The notes under the pieces are model-generated. The model searched no databases and was not told where the DNA came from. It saw only the letters and a list, made by a program, of their open reading frames with translations. The translations under genes were made by a program, and so were the position numbers. Shown in pieces: positions 1 through 5,621 of a stretch of DNA of 12,787 nucleotides (position 1 is its first letter; each line of letters starts with the position of its first letter). The stretch comes from Fischerella sp. (GTDB taxonomy: Bacteria > Cyanobacteriota > Cyanobacteriia > Cyanobacteriales > Nostocaceae): positions 1 to 12,787 of the forward strand of contig JANZYY010000087.1 of NCBI GenBank assembly GCA_026419705.1, in the 5' to 3' direction.

Positions 1-1
1 G

Positions 2-937
2 TGTAGTAATCCGAAATTAAAACAATCCCTTTTGGATATTAGTAGTGAAGTTCAAAATGGGGTAAACCTTTCAGATGCAATGCGCAAACATCCTGACTGC
101 TTTGACGGATTGTATGTCAGTATGATTCAGGCTGGTGAAGTTGGTGGTGTTTTAGATGAAGTACTAAATCGTTTAGCCAAGTTATTAGAAGATGTGGCTC
201 GATTGCAAAACCAAATCAAATCAGCGATGGCTTATCCAGTTGCTGTAAGTATTATCGCGATCGCCATCTTTGTCGGTATGACAGTTTTTTTGATTCCCAT
301 TTTTGCCAAAATTTTTGAGGAATTAGGGACAGAATTACCACCCTTGACTCAATTCATGATGTTTTGTAGTGAAGTTTTGCGAAGTTGGCGAGTTTTTGTG
401 TTTGTTGGGGTTTTAATGGCAATAGCATTTGCCTACAAGCAGTACTACAAAACCCGTGTTGGGAAGGAAACAATCGATCGTATTTCTCTAAAAATGCCAT
501 TATTTGGTGACTTAATCCAAAAGTCATCTGTTGCTCGTTTTAGCCGTACTTTTGGCGCTCTAACTCGTTCAGGTGTCCCCATTCTAACTTCCTTAGAAAT
601 TGTGCGGGATACTTCCGGAAATCAGGTAGTTGCTAACGCCATAGATGCAGCGCGTGCAGAAATTCAACAGGGAGGTATGATTAGTCTGGCTTTACAAAAA
701 GAGAAGGTTTTCCCTCCCATGGCAATTCAGATGATTAGTATTGGGGAAGAAACTGGAGAATTAGATGGGATGTTAATGAAAGTTGCTGATTTTTATGAAG
801 ATGAAGTAGAACAGGCAGTCAAGGCACTAACTAGTGTTTTAGAGCCAATTATGATTGTGGTTTTAGGGGGAATGGTTGGTACTATTTTGCTGTCAATGTA
901 TCTGCCTTTGTTCAAGGTATTTGAAAAGCTAGGCTAA
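2..937 (+). CDS. pilC: Type IV pilus inner-membrane platform protein PilC (GspF family), 5' end outside window
   Basis: PilC is the polytopic inner-membrane platform of the type IV pilus machine. It couples the PilB/PilT ATPases to pilin assembly and retraction, and in cyanobacteria it serves twitching motility and DNA uptake. The frame is open from the first complete codon (position 2) to TAA at 935-937, giving 312 codons. Family members are about 400 aa, so roughly 95 N-terminal residues lie upstream. The TTG at 32 is inside the gene, because the residues before it (CSNPKLKQSL) fit the family. Two GspF repeats are visible: the end of the first, with VNLSDAMRKHP and the MIQAGEVGG motif, and the whole second, with GVPILTSLEIV and MISIGEETGELD. 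Three hydrophobic segments lie near 235-330, 394-440 and 840-910, the last close to the C-terminus as expected. Family identification is secure. Neighbouring pil genes are not visible. Confidence 0.93.
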   Translation, partial: CSNPKLKQSLLDISSEVQNGVNLSDAMRKHPDCFDGLYVSMIQAGEVGGVLDEVLNRLAKLLEDVARLQNQIKSAMAYPVAVSIIAIAIFVGMTVFLIPIFAKIFEELGTELPPLTQFMMFCSEVLRSWRVFVFVGVLMAIAFAYKQYYKTRVGKETIDRISLKMPLFGDLIQKSSVARFSRTFGALTRSGVPILTSLEIVRDTSGNQVVANAIDAARAEIQQGGMISLALQKEKVFPPMAIQMISIGEETGELDGMLMKVADFYEDEVEQAVKALTSVLEPIMIVVLGGMVGTILLSMYLPLFKVFEKLG

Positions 938-953
938 GAGAAAATCAAGGATC

Positions 954-1003
954 AAGGATGAAAGATTAAGGCTGGAACATTTCCCACTATATCCTTCATC
1001 CTT
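954..1003. repeat. Imperfect inverted repeat downstream of pilC
   Basis: AAGGATGAA at 954-962 is the exact reverse complement of TTCATCCTT at 995-1003. The left side also carries short ATCAAGG-type tandem units (from about 945). The transcript could fold into a weak hairpin after the pilC stop, but no T-run follows, so a terminator role is only a guess. The composition resembles short tandem repeats common between cyanobacterial genes. Confidence 0.4.
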
Positions 1004-1037
1004 AACTCAACATAATCAAAATCAAATTTCAAATCTG

Positions 1038-1062
1038 AATTCATAATTCATAATTCGTAATT
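1038..1062 (+). repeat. Heptameric short tandem repeat (AATTCRT)
   Basis: Three consecutive 7-bp units (AATTCAT, AATTCAT, AATTCGT) and a partial fourth (AATT) occupy 1038-1062. This matches the STRR class of heptanucleotide repeats known from heterocystous cyanobacteria. The array ends six bases before the ATG at 1069, so it takes the place of the leader and no Shine-Dalgarno sequence is visible there. Confidence 0.6.
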
Positions 1063-1068
1063 TTAATC

Positions 1069-1650
1069 ATGACCCTAAAAAGATCTCATTATGAAATTAG
1101 TTTGGCTGAGTACAGTAATAATATTGGTGCGATCGCCTTACTCAAGCAACATCGTCCATACTTAGAAATGATTCCCAGTCTGCGGTGTCCAGACGAAAGT
1201 ATAATCACCATTCCTTTGCCAATTGTGCGTTTGCGTCGGGAAGCAACAACTACGACTAAGACAATTTCCCTACCCTGTGATGTGGTAGTTCTGATGTGCG
1301 ATCCGGAATGGAAAATTAAAAGGGAAGCTGAAATTCTTGTCTTTATTCATCGTCCCCATGAAGACTTTTCAGATTTTTTGGGACGCTGGCGACAAACACA
1401 AGTTTGTTTGGATCAAGACTATGAATGGTTAATGTCCCCCCGCCACCAACATATTTTAAGCGAGGGGACAAATACCATATATCCTCTGTTCGTGGTTTTT
1501 CCTGAGACACTTGAGCGGATCAAGCGGGGTATATTAGGCGCTGATTTACCGTTTGTGATGCAAACACCAGAATTGATGTTGGATGAGGAAGAAGAGGGAT
1601 TGGGGAGAGGGATTAGGGATCGGGTATTGGGGGTTGAGTCGTGTTTTTAA
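1069..1650 (+). CDS. Hypothetical protein, 193 aa, repeat-derived C-terminus
   Basis: I do not recognise a family. The protein appears soluble, with no signal peptide or membrane segment. The body (residues about 1-170) alternates short beta-like stretches such as ISLPCDVVVLM and EILVFIH with charged segments, and codon use and an internal HIP1 site at 1129 look like ordinary cyanobacterial coding sequence. After an acidic run (DEEEEG) the last 17 or so residues, GRGIRDRVLGVESCF, are encoded by G-rich repeat DNA (1596-1635) rather than by protein-like sequence. The original stop was probably near 1600 and was displaced when the repeat arrived. The ATG at 1069 is the only sensible start, but it lacks a Shine-Dalgarno sequence. 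It lies 131 bases after pilC on the same strand; no functional link can be shown. Confidence 0.7.
   Translation: MTLKRSHYEISLAEYSNNIGAIALLKQHRPYLEMIPSLRCPDESIITIPLPIVRLRREATTTTKTISLPCDVVVLMCDPEWKIKREAEILVFIHRPHEDFSDFLGRWRQTQVCLDQDYEWLMSPRHQHILSEGTNTIYPLFVVFPETLERIKRGILGADLPFVMQTPELMLDEEEEGLGRGIRDRVLGVESCF
1596..1635 (+). repeat. GGGATT-type interspersed repeat within a coding region
   Basis: This G-rich tract contains GGGATTGGGGA (1596-1606) and GGGATTAGGGATCGGG (1609-1624). Both strings recur exactly at 12738-12748 and 12745-12760 near the other end of the window. Here the repeat is read in frame as the C-terminal end of the 193-aa hypothetical protein. Confidence 0.7.
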
Positions 1651-1743
1651 CTATCTAATACTTAACAAGAGTGTATATAGATAAACAAAGTTCGCCTGTG
1701 TGGGCTATATAAAAATACGCTTGGTGATAAACTCACAATCATT

Positions 1744-1788
1744 TGTAGAGACGCGAAATTTCGCGTCTCTAAATTTCGCGTCTCTACA
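1744..1788. repeat. Palindromic interspersed repeat (GAGACGCGAAATTTCGCGTCTC type)
   Basis: An 18-base arm at 1744-1761 (TGTAGAGACGCGAAATTT) is exactly complementary to 1771-1788, separated by nine bases (CGCGTCTCT). Nested inside is a perfect 26-bp palindrome at 1746-1771, so two alternative hairpins are possible. The structure is typical of small palindromic repeats scattered between genes in Nostoc-like genomes. It lies between the 193-aa gene and the Zorya-like run and could stop or stabilise transcripts, but no T-tract supports intrinsic termination. Confidence 0.75.
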
Positions 1789-1932
1789 GACCAATTTTGT
1801 GTACCAACAATCTTTAACTGAACCGTATTGGGCTACATAAAAATTTTATAACTTTTTAAGTTTAAAGCTATATTCAATACTTTTACGCGAACAATAAAAC
1901 CATCGGAAACAAAGCATCAAGACTACATACCG

Positions 1933-2292
1933 ATGGATAAAATTGAACAACTTTGCAAGACATCTGTTGAACAGTTGGTGAGAGAGATTGTTGCAGTTAA
2001 TCATGCTTGGAAAGCTGCACGGGAATTATTTGGTGATGATTCTCCTCTCTGCACTTCAACACGAGATTTAAAAACTTGTTTGCAGGTGCGGTTACTAAGA
2101 GAACATGCTCCTAGCAAAGTTTATCTAGTCAATGACCCGGTTGAATCTAATCAAGTAGGTGAGAAAATTTACAGTTTGCAACTACGAGAGAAGGTAGACG
2201 ATCGCCTGTATGCGGAACACCTCCCTGTTAGAGTAGCGAGAGAATTTCTCACTGAGAAAGAATTACGTAAATTTACCAAACAATCAATATAA
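1933..2292 (+). CDS. Hypothetical protein, 119 aa, upstream of Zorya-like genes
   Basis: The family is not recognised. The protein is charged, soluble-looking and without membrane segments. The N-terminal third is predicted helical (EQLCKTSVEQLVREIV), the middle has a strand-like KVYLVND, and the C-terminus is a charged helix ending near TEKELRKFTKQSI. The absence of hydrophobic segments shows it is not the missing membrane half of ZorA. The ATG at 1933 has no clear Shine-Dalgarno sequence. Its TAA lies 17 bases before an ATG at 2310 that has a good ribosome site, so it is probably co-transcribed with the genes below. Whether it belongs functionally to the Zorya-like set or is an unrelated neighbour cannot be told here. 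Confidence 0.65.
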   Translation: MDKIEQLCKTSVEQLVREIVAVNHAWKAARELFGDDSPLCTSTRDLKTCLQVRLLREHAPSKVYLVNDPVESNQVGEKIYSLQLREKVDDRLYAEHLPVRVAREFLTEKELRKFTKQSI

Positions 2293-2297
2293 ATCAA

Positions 2298-2305
2298 AAG
2301 AGGTG
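2298..2305 (+). promoter_or_regulatory. Shine-Dalgarno sequence pointing to a lost zorA start
   Basis: AAGAGGTG lies four bases before ATG 2310, one of the best ribosome sites in the window. That ATG opens only a 20-codon frame (stop TGA at 2370). The long ZorA-tail frame begins just after a TAA at 2321-2323 in another frame. Adding one A to the A-run at 2322-2324 would fuse ATG 2310 to the tail frame as MDIRK-TRELQEN. The site is therefore probably the ancestral start, followed by a lesion. Confidence 0.5.
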
Positions 2306-2359
2306 CTATATGGATATCCGTAAACAAGAGAATTACAAGAAAATCAAGGACAGAGAGTT

Positions 2360-3472
2360 TTGGAAAGCCTGATTCAGGATTTACGAAATCAGGTATTAGA
2401 ACCGATAGCAGATAGACTCGATAAAAGTGCAGAGTTAACAGAGAGAGTATCTGAAGCAGTCTTGACTCTTCACCGGGATTTGGGAACATCTATCACTACA
2501 ATTCAGAATTTTCAAGAACAAACATTAACTCAACTACAGCACTTTGCTAACAATTTAAGAGAAACTCTCAGCCAATTTCAAACAGACACAAAAGGTGTTT
2601 TAGAACAAACAGCAGTTGAAATAAATCGCGCAGTTGATCACAGTATTGAAGGAATGACAGAACAAAGAACCGCATTTCAAGCAAGTGCTGAAAATGCAGC
2701 CGCAACATTTAGAGGAATTAGAGAAGAGTTAGAACAAGCTTTGGAAAAACGAGCAGAAATTGAAAAACAGATATTAGAAGCTACCCGTACTGGAATGATT
2801 AATATTCTTTCTCAAGCCCATAGGTCTTTTCAGCAGGAATTACAAACTACTGGAAATAAAGCATCTTCTCTGATGAATGAAGTCAAAGATAACTTGCTTA
2901 ATACTTTAGGAGATATCAACCATGCCCTCATTGATTGTCGCAACACAGTTAAGGAAGATTTAAAAGTATTTCGGGACGAATATCAAGCCAATCTAGAAAA
3001 CTTTTTTGCACGCCAAAATAATCTTTTAGAGGAAACTCTAGGAAAACAAAGAGATGGTTTAGCAGGAGTAGTGAATAATTTAAATAGTATTTACCAAGAA
3101 GAATATCAGCGTAGAAGAGAGTTATCTCATCAAGTCAATCAAGATATGAATTTAGTCAGTCGTACCACTATAGAAGTGGGCAAACTAGTAAATGCTATGG
3201 GACTAAATTCAAGTGATAGGCTAATACAATTACAAGAAATTGCTCGTGAAATTGGAACTCAAGTTAGAGATATACAAAGTGAGTATCGGGCATTATCTCA
3301 CGCTTTTGAAACTTCATTAAATGCTTGGACAAATCATTTTGAACAAACACACACTCATTTTTTCAAGGAAGTAGATACTGCAATGACTCAAGTTTGTCAA
3401 AAATTAGTTCATTCTGCTGAAGTTTTAGTTGCTGCGACTGATAGCCGTAATCAATTTAGCGGAAATCATTAA
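2360..3472 (+). CDS. ZorA-like coiled-coil tail; membrane (MotA/ExbB) domain missing
   Basis: In Zorya anti-phage systems ZorA has an N-terminal MotA/TolQ/ExbB-like membrane domain that forms a proton-driven motor with ZorB, and a long helical cytoplasmic tail. The 370 residues here are almost entirely heptad-rich helix, with tail-like runs such as QVLEPIADRLDKSAELT (about residues 11-27), FQTDTKGVLEQ, EGMTEQRTAFQASAENAA, TFRGIREELEQALE and NNLLEETLGKQRDGLA. No membrane segment is present. The frame is open from 2324, and the residues before the nominal TTG 2360 (TRELQENQGQRV) also look tail-like, so homology probably starts at or before 2324. Full ZorA proteins are much longer, so this gene is 5'-truncated or frameshifted. 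The stop is one base from the zorB-like ATG. Alternative: another coiled-coil protein of the MotA/ExbB-tail class. The family call rests on remembered sequence patterns and on gene order. Confidence 0.62.
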   Translation: MESLIQDLRNQVLEPIADRLDKSAELTERVSEAVLTLHRDLGTSITTIQNFQEQTLTQLQHFANNLRETLSQFQTDTKGVLEQTAVEINRAVDHSIEGMTEQRTAFQASAENAAATFRGIREELEQALEKRAEIEKQILEATRTGMINILSQAHRSFQQELQTTGNKASSLMNEVKDNLLNTLGDINHALIDCRNTVKEDLKVFRDEYQANLENFFARQNNLLEETLGKQRDGLAGVVNNLNSIYQEEYQRRRELSHQVNQDMNLVSRTTIEVGKLVNAMGLNSSDRLIQLQEIAREIGTQVRDIQSEYRALSHAFETSLNAWTNHFEQTHTHFFKEVDTAMTQVCQKLVHSAEVLVAATDSRNQFSGNH

Positions 3473-3473
3473 A

Positions 3474-4127
3474 ATGCAAAATTTTACATGGGATTCTGAA
3501 CGAGACAATACCGAAGATGATGATGCAAGTACATATCTTTCTATCGGTGATTTAATGTCTGGATTGTTAATGTTTTTTGTCCTGCTTTTTATCACTGCGT
3601 TAGCTCAAATTGACGAGCCTAAACGAGTAGTTATTGGTAATGTGATTGGAGAAATGAAAAGCAATAACATTAATGTCAAAGTTAACCCAGAAACTGGAGA
3701 TATTAGCATTCAAGAATCAATTCTCTTTGCTCAAGGTAGCACATAACTTAAGCCACAAGGAAAAGATTTTCTCCGAAGATTTATTCCTGTGTATAGTCGA
3801 GTTATTTTCTCCAAACAAGAAATAGAAAACGAAGTTTCTCGTGTTGTGATCGAAGGTCACACCAGTTCTGAAGGAGATGATAAAACCAATATGGAATTAA
3901 GTGTTCTCCGAGCTTCATCAGTATATAAATTCATATTTTATGATATGAATTTTACCACTAAATCATCTTTAAGTCAGAAAATTTTAGCCGCAGGAAGAGG
4001 AGAAATTGAAGCCGATAAAACTCGCGATAACCCTGCTAACCGTAAAGTACTATTCCGTTTACAATTTCGTAGTGATGAATTAGTCAATAAATCATATATC
4101 AAAAAATATCAGGATAAAAATAAATGA
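3474..4127 (+). pseudogene. zorB: ZorB-like MotB/OmpA-domain protein interrupted by an in-frame TAA
   Basis: ZorB is the stator partner of ZorA: one membrane helix plus a periplasmic OmpA-like domain that grips peptidoglycan. The N-terminal part (3474-3746, 90 codons) has an acidic cytoplasmic start, then SIGDLMSGLLMFFVLLFITAL. Asp26 precedes the helix at the place where MotB-type proteins hold their proton-binding Asp. Codon 91 is TAA (3744-3746). The same frame then continues without a break to TGA at 4125-4127 and encodes an intact OmpA-C-like domain, with LKPQGKDFL, GHTSSEGDDKTNMELSVLRASSV and GRGE...NPANRKVLFRL. Expected sequence around the stop is 'FAQGST-E-LKPQGK', so one G-to-T change (GAA to TAA) would explain it. 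The start is ATG 3474, one base after the upstream stop. The end overlaps the next ATG by four bases (ATGA). Without readthrough the product has no peptidoglycan anchor. Confidence 0.72.
3744..3746 (+). other. Premature ochre stop in zorB-like gene
   Basis: TAA at codon 91 splits an otherwise continuous 217-codon frame exactly at the entry to the OmpA-like domain. No frameshift is involved: the frame before and after is the same. GTG 3789 could restart translation in frame but has no Shine-Dalgarno sequence. Confidence 0.85.
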
Positions 4128-5518
4128 ATGATAATTTTCCTTCACCTCCTACTTATTCTCTATCTGTGTATCCCCAACCAAAAAAATTACTCGAATTTAC
4201 TACTCAATTACCCAAGATAGAGATTTCTGTACAGACTGTTGATGAAATATTGAAAAAAGTTCAAGAAGGAAAAGAAGAAAGCATTAGTCGACTAGAATGG
4301 ATTTATTGCATTTACGGCAAATCAGAATGGGATAATAAAAATTCGTTAATTAGTAGAAAAACATCAGAGTTAATCTGGAAATACGCTGTTCATAATACAT
4401 GGTTACAACGTCAATTATTGTGGCGTTTAGCTCTGTACTATAACGACCAAAATCAAAATCATCTAGCATCTTCTTTTGTAGAGTCTTTTCATGTATTTTT
4501 GAGTATTGAAGATGTCAAAGATATACTAACTGTAAAAATAATTCGGTCACTTAATACTAATAATACAGGAAGAGAACTCAGTAAAATAGCTTGTGAACTC
4601 AATTTCACTCCCAGTGAATTAATTACAGAAATTAATGATGATTTACCAGTTTGGATTGCAGCATTTAAAAACTTTATTGAAGAGATAGTTCCCTATTTTT
4701 GTTCTCTGACTTTTACAAATCAGCAACAGGTAAACTGGCTATTACGATGCTTAAATGAAATGTCATTGTCTGAGCATCAAGTAAACGCCGTGAACTATTT
4801 GTTAATTCACATATCTAAGGAAGTAGCGAGTAAGTATCCACCATTAGTTGCATGGGTTAAAGAAAATTATAGTAACGCTGAAAAAATCCATAGACTCTCA
4901 GAACAAGCAAGACAAAAACTCAGAGAGTTGATAGGAGTAATTAATTATGCTGATTTTAAAAAGTTAGTAAGTTTGATTTTGCAAAGACTTCAATTAGAGG
5001 ACTTTGAGGTAAATCAACTATTACGCCGTAGTGAATTTTGGAAATTTTACAGCGATCGCTTTGAGCGTATTCGCATTTTACTTCCCCAAAAAACATTCAA
5101 TACCATAGGAAGTCAGATCAAACGAGATGTTGATATCTTAAAAGATGACGGTAGCAACCCGACAGAGATTTGTATTTTCGATTTTGGTGAGTGGTTTGTG
5201 GTAGAGTTCTTTCGTGGAAGAGGTAGTGAAACTCGCTTATTTCCCAAGAACTTAAAAAATCAACAAATACTTTTCGGTCAACATCAACTATCTGTTAAGC
5301 AAATTCGTTGTCTTGGTGGTGATACACACGATCATGCTTATCTTTGGCAATACTATTGTTGTCAATGGCTAGCAAGCAGGAGAATTTATCCGAACCCAGG
5401 CACACAACCTTCCCAAACCCCTACAGAATATCAACTAACAGAGCGATGGAGCAAACTTCAGCGCTGGGAAAGCGATATCAAAAGGTTGGAGGAGGAAGCA
5501 AGACGCTACTGTAACTAA
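4124..5518 (+). CDS. zorC: ZorC-like EH-signature domain protein
   Basis: ZorC is the cytosolic DNA-binding component of type I Zorya and carries an EH_Signature domain named for a conserved Glu and His. This 464-aa protein has a helical N-terminal two thirds with no membrane segment, including LQRQLLWRLALYY near residue 94 and a helix-rich block at about 180-300. A C-terminal segment fits the EH pattern: FGEWFVVEFF with Glu361 and, 43 residues on, THDHAYLWQ with His402/His404. The tail is charged helix. It starts inside the zorB stop (ATGA overlap), which indicates translational coupling, and an AGGAT lies about ten bases upstream. The premature stop in zorB may lower its translation. The frame is intact over its length, in contrast to its two partners. 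No ZorD-type helicase-nuclease or other effector follows, since the next gene is convergent. The call is based on motif and gene order. Confidence 0.63.
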   Translation: MNDNFPSPPTYSLSVYPQPKKLLEFTTQLPKIEISVQTVDEILKKVQEGKEESISRLEWIYCIYGKSEWDNKNSLISRKTSELIWKYAVHNTWLQRQLLWRLALYYNDQNQNHLASSFVESFHVFLSIEDVKDILTVKIIRSLNTNNTGRELSKIACELNFTPSELITEINDDLPVWIAAFKNFIEEIVPYFCSLTFTNQQQVNWLLRCLNEMSLSEHQVNAVNYLLIHISKEVASKYPPLVAWVKENYSNAEKIHRLSEQARQKLRELIGVINYADFKKLVSLILQRLQLEDFEVNQLLRRSEFWKFYSDRFERIRILLPQKTFNTIGSQIKRDVDILKDDGSNPTEICIFDFGEWFVVEFFRGRGSETRLFPKNLKNQQILFGQHQLSVKQIRCLGGDTHDHAYLWQYYCCQWLASRRIYPNPGTQPSQTPTEYQLTERWSKLQRWESDIKRLEEEARRYCN

Positions 5519-5561
5519 AGAACTCTAGAATGATAATAGTAATTTATTAAACAATTTTGAA

Positions 5562-5621
5562 GGTTTGTAGTGAGGGCTAAAGCCCTCAAATTTTTAAGCA
5601 CTAAAGTGCTTACTACAAACC
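5562..5621. repeat. 60-bp double-hairpin interspersed repeat, likely bidirectional terminator
   Basis: GGTTTGTAGT at 5562-5571 pairs with ACTACAAACC at 5612-5621. Between them are two perfect hairpins, GAGGGC-TAAA-GCCCTC (5572-5587) and AAGCAC-TAAA-GTGCTT (5596-5611), joined by AAATTTTT. The element fills the gap between convergent zorC-like and bioU-like genes, and its last base is part of the bioU-like stop codon. The form matches palindromic elements dispersed in cyanobacterial genomes. Its place between convergent stops makes a shared terminator plausible. Confidence 0.75.

Noticed and set aside
1933..2292. Membrane half of ZorA split off as a separate gene
   Set aside because: The 119-aa protein has no hydrophobic segment and no MotA/ExbB motif.
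2169..2489. Minus-strand 106-aa frame across the zorA-like start region
   Set aside because: It lies opposite two plus-strand coding regions, has no ribosome site, and its hydrophobic composition is what antisense of helical coding sequence gives.
3744..3746. Recoding of the zorB stop as selenocysteine or pyrrolysine
   Set aside because: The codon is TAA, which is used for neither, and no recoding structure is evident. Nonsense mutation or sequence error is simpler.
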